Positions 9,890 through 19,077 of a stretch of DNA of 64,000 nucleotides are shown here, piece by piece (positions within the stretch are counted from its first letter, which is position 1; every line of letters starts with the position of its first letter). Under the pieces are notes generated by a model that saw only the letters and a list, made by a program, of their open reading frames with translations, made no database searches and was not told where the DNA came from. The stretch is from DASRDU01 sp035652435. Its GTDB lineage: Bacteria > Acidobacteriota > Blastocatellia > RBC074. Location: contig DASRDU010000068.1 of the NCBI GenBank assembly GCA_035652435.1, forward strand, positions 1-64,000, given 5' to 3'. A program made the position numbers and the translations under genes.

Positions 9890-11690
9890 GACGGCCTCGA
9901 CATTCTGTGGTAACGAAGCCGGTCAGCTTGTTTTTTTACGTCCCCTCAGGTCGTTTGCCCGGATCACAGTCGCGTTATGCCTGCTCATACTAATGATGCA
10001 TTCGTCAGCGCGAGCCGACATCAATGTAAAACTGCTCGGCCAGCTCGACCCGTTCGAGGGCGATAACCGTTACGCGGACGTGTGGGGCGAGGGCCACTAC
10101 GCCTATCTCGGCTCGTACAACGGCACGGGCGTGATGATCATTGACATCTCGAACCCGGGCGCGCCGACGCTCGCCGGCCATTACAATCCGCCCACGTCAG
10201 GGCGCTTTCAGGATGTCGTCGTCATCAACGGGGTCGGCTATTTTTCGAGCGACAACGGCGGCGGCGTACATATCGTTGACGTGACCGACCCGGCCAATCC
10301 GAAACTGCTCAGCCAGATCCATCAGGGGCAGAGCGGCTTCCCCAGCATTCACGAACTGTTCGTCGCCGACGGCTTTCTTTACGAGGCCGATTCGCGCACG
10401 CCGGTGGTGAAAGTATTCGACGTGCATAATCCTTCGGCGCCGGTCTTCGTCAGGGATATTGAGACCACCGACACCCGGTTCATTCATAACATTACCGCGA
10501 TCAACGGCCGGCTTTACACGTCGGGGTGGAGCGGGAAGACCGACATTTACGACATTCGCAACATCGGCACGCAGCCGCCGGTGCTGCTCGGTTCGGTCAA
10601 TTCGGGCAGCAACTCTCACAGCAGCTGGGTGAGCAGTGACGGCAGACTGCTGGCGAGCGCGAGAGAGATTACTGACGGCGACGTGCGTCTGTTCGATATA
10701 TCGAACCCAGCCAGCCCGGTGCTGCTCTCGACGATCACTGCGGCCTCGCTCGGGATTCAGGGCGTCTCGGCCCACAACCCTTACATCGTCGGCAATCTGC
10801 TCTTCGTTTCATGGTATCAGGCGGGCGTGCAGGTGCTGGACATCACGAACCCGGCCAGTCCCGTGCTGGTCGGTTCATTCGACACTTACCCGGGAGTGGT
10901 CAACGGATTTGACGGCAACTGGGGCGTCTACCCCTTTCTCGGTCTGGATCGTGTGCTGCTGAGCGATCTGGACAGCGGGCTGTTCATCGTTGACGCGAGC
11001 GCCGCGGCCCCCGGCCCGCGCACCGTTTCAGCCGCGAGCTACGGCATCTCAGCCATCGCCGGCAAATCAATCGTCGCCGCCTTCGGCACGAACCTGACGA
11101 CCGCGACCACGGGGGCGACGGCCCAACCCTTACCGCTCACGCTCTCGGGCACGTCAATCAGAATCAAAGACCGCACCGGCACCGAACGCGACGCCCCGCT
11201 GTTTTACGTCTCGCCGACGCAGATCAATTACCAGATCCCCGAGGGCACCGCCGCGGGGCCGGCGACGATCACCGTCACGGGCAACGTCGGGCAAACCTCG
11301 ACCGGCACGCTCATCATCGCCGCCGCCGCGCCTTCCCTGTTCACGCTCGATCTGAGCGGCAACGGCCCGGGCGTGGCGCAGGACGCCTTCACTTTCACCG
11401 GCCCTCCCTTCGCGGCCACGCGGGCCACGGGCGAGCCGAACATCCTGGCTTTTTACGGGACCGGGCTGGGCGCCGACGCGACCGACGTTGATGGCAATGT
11501 CAGCGCGAGCGTGCAGGTCAGGATTGATGGGAAACCGGCAGAGGTGCTGTACGCCGGCCGCGCCCCCGGCTTTGCCGGCCTGAATCAGTTGAATGTCGTG
11601 CTGCCGGCCGGGATCACTTCAGGCACGCATACGGTGGTCGTCTCGCGCAACGGTCTGGCGAGTAACGTCGTCACGATTATGATCGGGTGA
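9885..11690 (+). CDS. Secreted LVIVD-repeat protein with TIGR03437-like C-terminal domain
   Basis: The frame is open from 9714, but that part is the end of the preceding gene and a hairpin repeat. The GTG at 9885 is used here because it precedes a hydrophobic signal segment (ITVALCLLILMMHSSARA); the exact start is uncertain. Residues about 50-380 contain repeated LVIVD units of the type GVMIIDISNPGAPTLAGHY, GVHIVDVTDPANPKLLSQ and GVQVLDITNPASPVLVGSF, which form a beta-propeller. The last 230 residues match the TIGR03437 type first noted in Solibacter: SAASYGISAIAGKSIVAAFG, VSPTQINYQIPEG, FYGTGLG and a final GTHTVVVSRNGLASN strand. Such proteins are exported and probably act at the cell surface; activity is unknown. 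Confidence 0.82.
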   Translation: MKTASTFCGNEAGQLVFLRPLRSFARITVALCLLILMMHSSARADINVKLLGQLDPFEGDNRYADVWGEGHYAYLGSYNGTGVMIIDISNPGAPTLAGHYNPPTSGRFQDVVVINGVGYFSSDNGGGVHIVDVTDPANPKLLSQIHQGQSGFPSIHELFVADGFLYEADSRTPVVKVFDVHNPSAPVFVRDIETTDTRFIHNITAINGRLYTSGWSGKTDIYDIRNIGTQPPVLLGSVNSGSNSHSSWVSSDGRLLASAREITDGDVRLFDISNPASPVLLSTITAASLGIQGVSAHNPYIVGNLLFVSWYQAGVQVLDITNPASPVLVGSFDTYPGVVNGFDGNWGVYPFLGLDRVLLSDLDSGLFIVDASAAAPGPRTVSAASYGISAIAGKSIVAAFGTNLTTATTGATAQPLPLTLSGTSIRIKDRTGTERDAPLFYVSPTQINYQIPEGTAAGPATITVTGNVGQTSTGTLIIAAAAPSLFTLDLSGNGPGVAQDAFTFTGPPFAATRATGEPNILAFYGTGLGADATDVDGNVSASVQVRIDGKPAEVLYAGRAPGFAGLNQLNVVLPAGITSGTHTVVVSRNGLASNVVTIMIG

Positions 11691-11700
11691 GTGCAAGGCA

Positions 11701-11791
11701 GAAGTAAAAAGGCAAAAGTAAAAAGGCAGAGCTGTCCTGATCAATACTGGATTGTCCGGCACTCTCCCTTTTACTTTTGCCTTTTTACTTC
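11701..11791. repeat. Word-array inverted repeat with perfect 23-bp arms
   Basis: The left arm at 11701-11723 is made of the word AAGTAAAAAGGC repeated with variation; the right arm at 11769-11791 is its exact complement. The loop is about 45 bases. It lies between two convergent genes and the right arm contains the stop codon of the AlaX gene (11785-11787). It could serve as a bidirectional terminator, since both arms end in A- or T-rich tracts. Arrays of the same build but with different words are found elsewhere in the window. Confidence 0.85.
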
Positions 11792-13008
11792 CCCGGTCGG
11801 AATAACAACGCAGCAGCCGCTGCCATCGCCTGCTCCAGTTCCGCCACCTGCGATCCCCCGCCCTGCGCGAAATCAGGCCTGCCGCCGCCGCGCCCGCCGA
11901 GCATCTCGCAGGCCCTGCGCATGGCGGCATTCATATCGGCCTGCAGGTCAGCCGAACGCGCAAAGACGAGCCGCGCAGTCTCTTTGTCGCGTGTTGCGAG
12001 CAGTGCGATCACCGAATCGTTTTCCACCAGCCGGTGCGCGAGCAGTTTGATTTCATCGAGGCTGCGGTCATCGAAGATGCGCGTGACGACGCGCGCTCCC
12101 TGCTCTGCTGCTGCTGTCGCCTCGATCAACTCACGCGCCTCGGTTTTCGCCGCCAGTTCAGACAACTCACGCGCCCGGCGTTCGAGCCGCTTGTTCTCGT
12201 CAAAGAGCCTCTCTACCGATTCGGGTAATTCGTCGCGCCCCACGCTGAAGCGCCGGGCCACGGCTTCAGCCGTCCGGCTCGCCGCCCGGTAATCCCTGAG
12301 CGCCCTCACGCCGCAGACGAAATGCACGCGGGTCATCTGCTTTGCGCGCTCCCAGCCGCACACCGCGATCAGCCCGACCTCGCCGGTGCGTTTCGCATGT
12401 GTGCCCCCGCAGGGCGACCAGTCGAAATCGGCGATCTCCACCACGCGGATGCAATCGGTGATGAAGCTCTCCTTGCGCAGCGGCAGCCGCGCCGCCTCTT
12501 CCGGCGTGACGACGTGAGTGCGAATTTCGCGGTCATCGAAGACCACTGAATTCGCCAGCTCTTCCGCCCGCTCGACGGCGCGCGCGATTTCGTCGGGGTG
12601 CAGTTCCAGCGCCAAGTCAATTTCCGCCGCGCGGTCGGTGATCCGAAAGCCCCGCGTCTCCGCGCCGAAGAGTTGAAAGAAAGCCTGCGAGAGGAGGTGC
12701 TGGCCCGTGTGCTGCTGCGTCATCTCCCGGCGCCGTGCCCAGTCGACTTCGCACGAAACCTCGTCGCCGGCTTTGAACTCCGCGCCGTCTTCCACCCGAT
12801 GCAGAATCCGCTCGTCATCATCAGTGATTACAACCGTAACTCTGGCTGAGTTGATGCGCCCCGTGTCGCCGGGCTGCCCGCCGCCTTCGGGATAGAAGGC
12901 TGTCTGATTGAGGACGACAAAGTGATTGCTGTCCCTTACCAGCAGGGCTTCGACCTCAGCCGTGAATTTCGTCAGGTGTGAATCGTGCCAGTAGAGTCTG
13001 GTTGTCAT
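11785..13008 (-). CDS. Alanyl-tRNA editing protein, AlaX-L type with DHHA1 domain
   Basis: This 407-residue protein is a free-standing homologue of the alanyl-tRNA synthetase editing region. Domains in order: an N-terminal beta-barrel (AFYPEGGGQPGDTGRI, a hallmark), the SAD editing domain with zinc ligands in QQHTGQHLLS (HxxxH) and CGGTHAKRTGEVG (CxxxH), a coiled-coil of about residues 240-290 (ERLFDENKRLERRARELSEL) and a DHHA1 domain with the Gly-rich GGRGGGRPDFAQGGG loop near the end. It hydrolyses Ser or Gly wrongly attached to tRNA-Ala. AlaX-L proteins carry DHHA1, unlike the short AlaX-S form, and the length fits. The gene is convergent with the LVIVD-repeat gene. Confidence 0.92.
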   Translation of the reverse strand: MTTRLYWHDSHLTKFTAEVEALLVRDSNHFVVLNQTAFYPEGGGQPGDTGRINSARVTVVITDDDERILHRVEDGAEFKAGDEVSCEVDWARRREMTQQHTGQHLLSQAFFQLFGAETRGFRITDRAAEIDLALELHPDEIARAVERAEELANSVVFDDREIRTHVVTPEEAARLPLRKESFITDCIRVVEIADFDWSPCGGTHAKRTGEVGLIAVCGWERAKQMTRVHFVCGVRALRDYRAASRTAEAVARRFSVGRDELPESVERLFDENKRLERRARELSELAAKTEARELIEATAAAEQGARVVTRIFDDRSLDEIKLLAHRLVENDSVIALLATRDKETARLVFARSADLQADMNAAMRRACEMLGGRGGGRPDFAQGGGSQVAELEQAMAAAAALLFRPGK

Positions 13009-13070
13009 GGCTTATATAAAAATGGCTGAGAAGCGAGGCAGGCTTAATAACAGGGGCTGCGGCCCCATCA

Positions 13071-13622
13071 TCAGGAAAAAAGTTCAGCAACGCTGTAATG
13101 AAACCCGGGAAGCACTTCCCCGCCATCAATCGTGTCCCTCCCGGTCAGAACGACAGCCGTACCGTCAGCATTGTAAATCGTTACCACCCGGAGTTTCGGA
13201 CTGACGACCCATACCTGCGAAGTTCCGTAATGCAACCACTCCTGCACCTTCTCTTCGACTTCGTAATTCCGGTCATTCTTCGACACGACTTCAACCGCGA
13301 GGTCAGGCGGGCCGGGCCAGTACCCATCGGGGTCGCCGACCTGTTCGACCGTTTCGCGACGGACGAAGGCGATATCAGGGGCGCGCACAGTGTCAGGGTC
13401 ATCCGCCAGCCTGAACCCCGTTTCCGCCCCAAAGACCTCGCCCAGATTGTGATCCCTCACGTGTACCGCAATCGGGATGGTCAACTCGACAACCAGTCTT
13501 CCGTGTTTACCTCCTGCCGGGGCCAGTTTTCGCAGCTCTCCTTTCACGAGTTCATAGCGGAACCCGTCGTCAGGCCTTTGCAGCAATTCATCCGCCGTCA
13601 TCAGTTGTGTGGTGGTACTCAT
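13071..13622 (-). CDS. Uma2 family (DUF820) putative endonuclease
   Basis: The ATG at 13622 is preferred because GGAGG stands 5 bases upstream; seven further codons upstream lack this. The 183-residue product has the Uma2/DUF820 PD-(D/E)xK-like core: LLQRPDDGFRYELVKGELRK, GETGFRL-type strand FGAETGFRLADDPDTVRAPD, IAFVRRETV, and PPDLAVEVVSKNDRNYEVEEK, where Asp, Glu and Lys form the presumed active site, then WLHYGTSQVWVVSP. These proteins are abundant in cyanobacteria, Chloroflexi and Acidobacteria; nuclease activity is predicted from fold and the biological role is unknown. It lies 22 bases downstream of the VPS10/BNR gene's stop, on the same strand. Confidence 0.88.
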   Translation of the reverse strand: MSTTTQLMTADELLQRPDDGFRYELVKGELRKLAPAGGKHGRLVVELTIPIAVHVRDHNLGEVFGAETGFRLADDPDTVRAPDIAFVRRETVEQVGDPDGYWPGPPDLAVEVVSKNDRNYEVEEKVQEWLHYGTSQVWVVSPKLRVVTIYNADGTAVVLTGRDTIDGGEVLPGFHYSVAELFS

Positions 13623-13644
13623 ATCGTCCTCCGTCTGCGGCATA

Positions 13645-16386
13645 CTAATCCTTCACTTCCAGACCTTCAACCGCCTCCACCTTGACCTTCTGCGTCAGCT
13701 TCTTCTTCCCCATCACGAGCGTCACGGTGTATTCGCCGGGCCTGACGAACTTCGGCTGCCCGCCCGAAGGACCTTCGCTCTCCTCTTTCTCAGGCTTCAG
13801 ATCCCACACCACGCGGTTGATGCCGGGGGTCATCGGGCCTGTGAGTTTGCGAACCACCTTTTCCTTCTCGTCGGCGACGGTGATCGCCACTTCCTCGCCG
13901 GTGTACGACTTGAGGTAGTAGTTGATGTATGCGCCGAACGGCGGATTGGGCGCGGCGAAGATGCGTTTGCTCCAGACCGCGCTTTCGGGCAGGTAGTAAA
14001 ATTCCGTCGCCGGTCGGAGGCTGAAGAGGTGAACGTCCGAAGCCATCACTTCCGGCGTCATCTCCTCAAGGGGTCGGATGTCGTCGAGTACAAAGATACT
14101 GCGCCCATGAGTGCCGATCACCAGATCGCGGTCGCGCGGGTGAACCACTATGTCGTCAACGGCGACGGTCGGCAGGGCGTTATTCAGCCTGATCCACGTG
14201 CGCCCGCGATTGAACGAGAGCCAGAAGCTGAATTCAGTGCCGGCGTAAAGCAGATTGCGGTTGACGGGGTCTTCGCGCACGACTTTGACCGGGCCGCCGG
14301 GGGGCAGGTTGCCGGCAATCGAACGCCACGTCTTACCGAAATCATTTGTCACGAGTACGAACGGACGGAACACGTCGTTGCGGTGGCCGTCAATCGCGAC
14401 GTAAGCCGTGCCTTCTTCAACGTGCGAAGCCTCGACGCGGCTGACCCAGAGGCCTTTCACTTCGGCGGGCAGGTTCGCGGTCAGGTCATTCCAGGTTTTG
14501 CCCTCGTCGGGCGTCACCCAGAGTTTGCCGTCGTCGGTGCCCGCCCAGATTATTCCGGCCTTGAGCGGCGATTCGGAAAACGTGTAGATCGTGCAATGCG
14601 TTTCCGCGCCCGACCCGGTGACGGTGATCTTCTTCGCGTCCTGAGTGGACAGGTCGGGGCTGATCTCCTCCCACTTGTCGCCGCGCTCGGTCAGCTTGAA
14701 GAGATGATTGCCGCCGAGGTAAAGCGTGCCCGCCGCGTGCCGCGAGGCCTGGAGCGGCGAAGTCCAGTTGAAGCGGAAAGCGGGCTGGCCTTCCTTCGCC
14801 TTCGGCTGAATGTCTCTGGTCTGCCCGGTCTTCAGATTGAGGCGATAGGCAAAGCCGTTCTGCGATTCGGCGTAGACTATTTCAGGGTCAACCGGGTCGA
14901 AGACGCAGTAAAAGCCGTCGCCGCCGCCAAGGCTCACCCAGTCGCTGTTGAGAATGCCTTCGGGCCTGCTTGTCTGGCTCGGGCCGACCCAGTTGAAGTT
15001 GTCCTGCAGGCCCCCGGCAATGCGGTACGGCCTGCTGCCGTCCACCGTCACGCGGTAGAACTCGCCCGCCGCAATGTTGTTGATGAAATCCCAGTTCGCC
15101 ATTTTGCTGTAGCTCTGATAGACGCCGCCGTCGGTGCCGAGCAGCACGTGGTCGGAGTTGTTCGGGTCAATCCACATCGCGTGCAGATCGCCGTGATAGC
15201 CCTTGCCGCCGTCGCTCTTAAATGTTTTGCCGCCGTCATCGGAAGTGTGCAGACCAAAACCAAGCACATACACGCGATTGTCATCGGTCGGGTCAACACG
15301 AATCTGGCAGAAGTAAAAAGCGCGCGGGACGATTTTGTTGACGCGCTGCCACGTTTCGCCCTTGTCTTCGGAACGAAACACTCCGCCGGATTTGCTCTCG
15401 GCGTCTTCAATCGAAGCCCCGCCCCCGGCGTCCGATTCGATCAGCGCGTAAACGACCTTCGGGTCTTTGCGGTAAACATCCAGCCCGATGCGACCGGTCT
15501 GCGCGGGCAGTCCGTTCGTCAGCTTCTTCCAGTTCGCGCCGCCGTCTGTTGTTTTGTAGACGCCGCCAACGGCGCCGCCGCTCGTGAAGCTCGACGGCGT
15601 GCGGCGGCGAAAATACATCGCGGCGTAAAGCGTGTTCCGGTCAGACGAATCCATCACCAGATCAATGCAGCCGACATCCTCGCTGAGTTGTAATACCGCG
15701 TTCCATGTCCTGCCGCCATCATTCGTCTTATAGACTCCACGCTCTTTGTTCGCCCCCCACAGGTGGCCGAGCGCGGCGACGTAAACGATATTCGGGTCGT
15801 TCGGATCAATGACGATGCGCGCGACGTTGTGGCTGTCCCTGAGACCCATATTCGTCCACGTCTCGCCGCCGTCCGTTGATTTGTAAACGCCGTCACCCCA
15901 CGAAGAGCTGTTGCGCCCGTTCGGTTCGCCCGTGCCCGCCCAGACTACTTTTGAATCCGACGGCGCGACGGCGACGGTGCCTACCGAAGCCACGGCTTCC
16001 TTCTCGAACACCCCGTTCCAGGTCACGCCGTTGTCGGTCGTCTTCATCAGCCCGCCGGTGCCGAAGGCGACGAACCAGGTGTAAGGCTTCTTCGGGTCAA
16101 CGGCGAAATCGGCGACGCGGCCCCCCATCGTGGCCGGGCCGATGGAGCGCCACTTCAGGTTTTTGAAGACGAGGTCGCTGACATCCGCGAGCGGCGGACT
16201 TTCTTCCTGAGCGGCGGCTGGCGCAGGTTGCGGTGCGGTGACTGCGGGTTGTGGAGCTTTGCCTTTGGGCTTCTTCGGCGCCTGAGCAAAGGAAGTCAGT
16301 GCGAACAACGACAACATGCCGGCCAGCGTAAGACAGGCGGCCCGACGGAGGGCGGGGCAGACTCGCTTCAGATGATTTCCATTCAT
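13645..16386 (-). CDS. Secreted VPS10/BNR-repeat beta-propeller protein (glycosyl hydrolase-like)
   Basis: A 913-residue exported protein: signal peptide (LTLAGMLSLFALTSFAQ), a Pro/Ala/Lys linker (residues 35-65), then about 600 residues of BNR/sortilin-type repeats with repeated S/TxDxGxTW units, such as KTTDNGVTWNGVFEK, KSTDGGETWTNMG, KTNDGGRTWNAVLQ, RSEDKGETWQRV and TPDEGKTWNDL. Residues beyond about 740 include DIVVHPRDRDLVIGTHGRSI and FVLDDIRPLEEM, typical of the large acidobacterial VPS10/BNR family, and a C-terminal beta-sandwich (GVYTV-like PGEYTVTLVMGKKKLTQKVK). These proteins are often labelled glycosyl hydrolase or sialidase-like by repeat similarity only, and no catalytic residues are recognised here. 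It is probably a surface or periplasmic protein that binds polymers. Confidence 0.85.
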   Translation of the reverse strand: MNGNHLKRVCPALRRAACLTLAGMLSLFALTSFAQAPKKPKGKAPQPAVTAPQPAPAAAQEESPPLADVSDLVFKNLKWRSIGPATMGGRVADFAVDPKKPYTWFVAFGTGGLMKTTDNGVTWNGVFEKEAVASVGTVAVAPSDSKVVWAGTGEPNGRNSSSWGDGVYKSTDGGETWTNMGLRDSHNVARIVIDPNDPNIVYVAALGHLWGANKERGVYKTNDGGRTWNAVLQLSEDVGCIDLVMDSSDRNTLYAAMYFRRRTPSSFTSGGAVGGVYKTTDGGANWKKLTNGLPAQTGRIGLDVYRKDPKVVYALIESDAGGGASIEDAESKSGGVFRSEDKGETWQRVNKIVPRAFYFCQIRVDPTDDNRVYVLGFGLHTSDDGGKTFKSDGGKGYHGDLHAMWIDPNNSDHVLLGTDGGVYQSYSKMANWDFINNIAAGEFYRVTVDGSRPYRIAGGLQDNFNWVGPSQTSRPEGILNSDWVSLGGGDGFYCVFDPVDPEIVYAESQNGFAYRLNLKTGQTRDIQPKAKEGQPAFRFNWTSPLQASRHAAGTLYLGGNHLFKLTERGDKWEEISPDLSTQDAKKITVTGSGAETHCTIYTFSESPLKAGIIWAGTDDGKLWVTPDEGKTWNDLTANLPAEVKGLWVSRVEASHVEEGTAYVAIDGHRNDVFRPFVLVTNDFGKTWRSIAGNLPPGGPVKVVREDPVNRNLLYAGTEFSFWLSFNRGRTWIRLNNALPTVAVDDIVVHPRDRDLVIGTHGRSIFVLDDIRPLEEMTPEVMASDVHLFSLRPATEFYYLPESAVWSKRIFAAPNPPFGAYINYYLKSYTGEEVAITVADEKEKVVRKLTGPMTPGINRVVWDLKPEKEESEGPSGGQPKFVRPGEYTVTLVMGKKKLTQKVKVEAVEGLEVKD

Positions 16387-16485
16387 AGCTTCGCTCGGAG
16401 TGGGTGATGCCGGTCGTGTTTTGAATGCCGACCGGTCAGTGATAACACCAGCCGGCCTGAACGGCGCAGGTTGAGGGAATCTATC

Positions 16486-17286
16486 TCAGCTCAGGCGGAA
16501 CGAATGGTCGGTCAGGTACTTCCACCCCTCATCGCCGATCAGGTCGAGCGATGACAGGCCGTCCTGCTCGGTCCCCGGGTAGACGTAAATGCCGTCGCGT
16601 TCGATCACGCGCGGGTCGAGCGCGCGCACGGCGTCGAGCAGCCGGGCGAAAGTCGCCTGCGTCCACGTTTCTGCCTCGTCAAAGCCTTCGGCCACGTTGC
16701 GGAAGGGCGCGGCGAGCTGGGCGTATGTCGGGCGGAAAGCGTAATCACCGACGTCATCGGCGACCGGCTCGTCGCGGTTATCGAGCAGCAGCAGCAGCGT
16801 CACGACCAGATACTCCTTCTGGTCGGAGAAACGGTGCAGCCGGTCAGGCTCCTGCCCCAGCTCTTCCGGCTCGGTCGCCATCGAAGCCTCGACCTCGTTG
16901 CGCCACTGATTGAAGCTGTTGATGGCGGCCTCGGCCTCGTTCGAATACTCCCAGAAGCCGTACTCCCAGGCGTACTGGTTCTCGGTCAGCAGCGCGGCGA
17001 CGGACTTGATGAAGCGGCGTTTTTCCTGCGCCGAATCGGTCTCGTCCTCGGCGTTGATCAGCCTCGCGATCTGCGCGCGCAGTTCGTCGCTGCCGAAAAT
17101 CTGGATGGCGATCTGCAGGCCGAAGAAGATCGCGTGCTGCCCCTCGTTGCTCAAGCTGCCGCCGAGGAAGGCGCGCCGCCCTTCACTGATCTGCCCTTTG
17201 TTGGGGTTGCGCCGCGAGAGATAGATTCCGCCGGCAAAAACGAGCGCCAGCACGAACAGCACGAACAGGTATGTTCCAGTGGCCAT
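16486..17286 (-). CDS. Membrane-anchored protein of unknown function
   Basis: The 266-residue protein starts with one membrane segment (YLFVLFVLALVFAGGIYL) followed by RRNPNKG, suggesting an N-in anchor with the bulk outside. Residues 60-266 are acidic and helix-rich, with many Glu and Trp residues (WEYGFWEYSNEAEAAINSFN) and segments such as TYAQLAAPFRNVAEGFDEAE and GYIYVYPG-like DGIYVYPGTE. No family was recognised; a similarity to cyanobacterial DUF1517-type proteins was considered but not supported by any motif. It is 58 bases downstream of the Tyr/Gly-rich protein and probably cotranscribed with it. Confidence 0.65.
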   Translation of the reverse strand: MATGTYLFVLFVLALVFAGGIYLSRRNPNKGQISEGRRAFLGGSLSNEGQHAIFFGLQIAIQIFGSDELRAQIARLINAEDETDSAQEKRRFIKSVAALLTENQYAWEYGFWEYSNEAEAAINSFNQWRNEVEASMATEPEELGQEPDRLHRFSDQKEYLVVTLLLLLDNRDEPVADDVGDYAFRPTYAQLAAPFRNVAEGFDEAETWTQATFARLLDAVRALDPRVIERDGIYVYPGTEQDGLSSLDLIGDEGWKYLTDHSFRLS

Positions 17287-17344
17287 GTGATGATTTGAAA
17301 TCTGAGATATTCGAGACGAACAAAAGCCGCAATCCGCAATCAGT

Positions 17345-18745
17345 TCATCCGCCGAACCAGCTCCCGCCGCTGCGCCCGTAAGAACCCGAGCGGCCCGAGC
17401 GCGTGCCGGTCACATGGCCGTCCGAGCCGACGCGCACGCTGGTGCGACCGAAACCACTCGGCCTGTTCCGGCCAATGCCGCTCGCGTTTCCGCCGACGCG
17501 GGTGGCGGCGAAGATCGTCGGACGCGAGACCGGGCGGTATGAGACCGGCGGCGGAGGCGGCGGCGTTGTCGGGCGCGAGTAAGGGACGCTGCGGCCCCCG
17601 CGGTAAACGTAGACGGTCGAGTACGGGCGGTAATAGTAATGATCGTAAAACCACCAGTGATAAAGCGGCGAGCCGCCGTAATAGTAATGCCGCTCCTGCA
17701 CGACGGCCGGGGTGCCGGTCGGCTGCGGGACGGTGACCTGTTCGTCGTAAGGCTTGAACTCCGAGAGCCGCAGCATCTTCACGCCGATGCCGTTCTTCTC
17801 GTAATTCACGAAATCGTCGTTGAGGTCGTCGAGTTCCTGCTTCTGCCGCTCGTCGCGCACCAGATAAATCAGGCTGGTCACGCCGCGCTGCCTGAGTTGA
17901 TCCGGCGGCGGCAGTTTCGCGAGCCAGCGGTTGTCAAACTGATTGTCCTGATCGCTGTAATCGGCGAGGCGGCGGTTGTCGAGCAGCAGCAGGGCCGGCG
18001 CGTCCTGTTTGAGCTTCGCTTTTTTCTGCTCGACTTCGGCGGCGTAATAGGCCATCGCGGCGATGGTCTCGTGCGAGCGCACGACCCCGAGCGGGTGCGG
18101 CCAGTTGTCGAAGGCGGGGACGAGTTGCGCTGTGTCGGCGAGCGCGGCGCCGAGCGCAATCGAAGCGGGCCCCTCGAGGTCGGCGACGAGCAGCGTCTGC
18201 GAGGCGTTCTGAGCCTGGCTGAGCAGTTCGCGCAACCCGCTCGAGCGCGCGTAAGTCTCGACCATCTCCGGCGTCTGGATCAGCTTCATCTGCGAGCGCA
18301 ATGAAGGCTGCGCAAGGCTCTGGATCAACGTCGGCACGAAGAACGGCTGCCACTGTGAGCCCGGAGGCTGATAAGCAGCGATCAGGCGCGCGGGGTCGAG
18401 GTAAGTGTTCCAGTCCGTTTTACCCGAGCTGTCTGCGGGGACGGCGGCGGATGAAGACCAGACCAGTTGCTTGTCGGTCGCACCGACGTTCCAGCCTTCC
18501 TGCTTCTGCAGGTCGAGCGAGTCTTTGTCTATCTCCTTGTCACCGGCGCCGGAGAATTTATAGACCGTCACCCCCGCGGCGCCGAGGACGGCGGTCCACG
18601 CGAGGCCCTTGCCGATGCGCTGCGACGCCGTGCGGCGCGAGACGTCCTGCCTGAACCACTCGGCCATCGCCCCACCGCCGGTCGCGGCGGACGAGGCCTG
18701 ACTGTATTTGCTGGTCAGCTTTGTGTGGCGGGTTTTCCTGCTCAT
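17345..18745 (-). CDS. Protein of unknown function with Tyr/Pro-rich and Gly/Ser-rich C-terminus
   Basis: The 466-residue product has one membrane segment near residues 45-62 (GLAWTAVLGAAGVTVYKFSG), so most of it is probably periplasmic. Residues 80-340 are mixed alpha/beta without a known motif (PALLLLDNRRLADY and TSLIYLVRDERQKQELDD are conserved-looking). The tail, from about residue 345, changes abruptly: a Tyr/His/Trp-rich patch (HYYYGGSPLYHWWFYDHYYY), a poly-Pro run, and a terminal Gly/Ser/Arg-rich stretch ending GRSGGSWFGG. Tails like this occur in surface-exposed proteins and on TPM-domain proteins, but no TPM motif is seen. The start is set at 18745; an ATG at 18667 is an alternative. 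Confidence 0.65.
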   Translation of the reverse strand: MSRKTRHTKLTSKYSQASSAATGGGAMAEWFRQDVSRRTASQRIGKGLAWTAVLGAAGVTVYKFSGAGDKEIDKDSLDLQKQEGWNVGATDKQLVWSSSAAVPADSSGKTDWNTYLDPARLIAAYQPPGSQWQPFFVPTLIQSLAQPSLRSQMKLIQTPEMVETYARSSGLRELLSQAQNASQTLLVADLEGPASIALGAALADTAQLVPAFDNWPHPLGVVRSHETIAAMAYYAAEVEQKKAKLKQDAPALLLLDNRRLADYSDQDNQFDNRWLAKLPPPDQLRQRGVTSLIYLVRDERQKQELDDLNDDFVNYEKNGIGVKMLRLSEFKPYDEQVTVPQPTGTPAVVQERHYYYGGSPLYHWWFYDHYYYRPYSTVYVYRGGRSVPYSRPTTPPPPPPVSYRPVSRPTIFAATRVGGNASGIGRNRPSGFGRTSVRVGSDGHVTGTRSGRSGSYGRSGGSWFGG

Positions 18746-18807
18746 TGATGGGGCAACACCGAAAAGTCAGAAGATAAACAGGCGATGTGTCATGGGCTTC
18801 CGACGCT

Positions 18808-19077
18808 TCAGGCTATTTTGGCGACCGGACGATACTCCGGTGAAGTGTATTGTTCGGGGTGGGCGCAAATTTCATCAATCGTTCTGGAGACCTGTGGCTC
18901 AAGATAAGTCAGCCCGCAATTGCGGCAGATGATGACGGGTAAATCTTCGATGATGACGGCCTTTTTTCCCCGGCCAAAGATTTCATCCCTCCGGGTGACG
19001 TAGGCTGATCTCCTTCCGCAGTTGACACAGGTGAGCGCCGGGTCGGTTTTCTTCGCGGATCCTTTCTTAGCTGTCAT
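18808..19077 (-). CDS. YgiT-type zinc-finger protein, antitoxin-like
   Basis: The 89-residue protein (from the ATG at 19077) has two CxxC pairs, TCVNCGRRSAYV and IICRNCGLTYLEP, the zinc ribbon seen at the N-terminus of MqsA/YgiT antitoxins, then RTIDEICAHPE, a short helix. Here the ribbon is near the middle and no helix-turn-helix follows. Stand-alone YgiT-type proteins of this size usually sit beside a small DUF4258 or MqsR-like partner. The start overlaps the stop of the DUF4258 frame by 11 bases, a typical toxin-antitoxin operon arrangement. The partner is interrupted (see 19067..19363), so it may now act alone. Confidence 0.8.
   Translation of the reverse strand: MTAKKGSAKKTDPALTCVNCGRRSAYVTRRDEIFGRGKKAVIIEDLPVIICRNCGLTYLEPQVSRTIDEICAHPEQYTSPEYRPVAKIA

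Noticed and set aside
13609..15693. 694-codon open frame on the plus strand
   Set aside because: Shadow of the VPS10/BNR-repeat gene on the other strand. High G+C third positions leave long antisense frames; its product has no domain.
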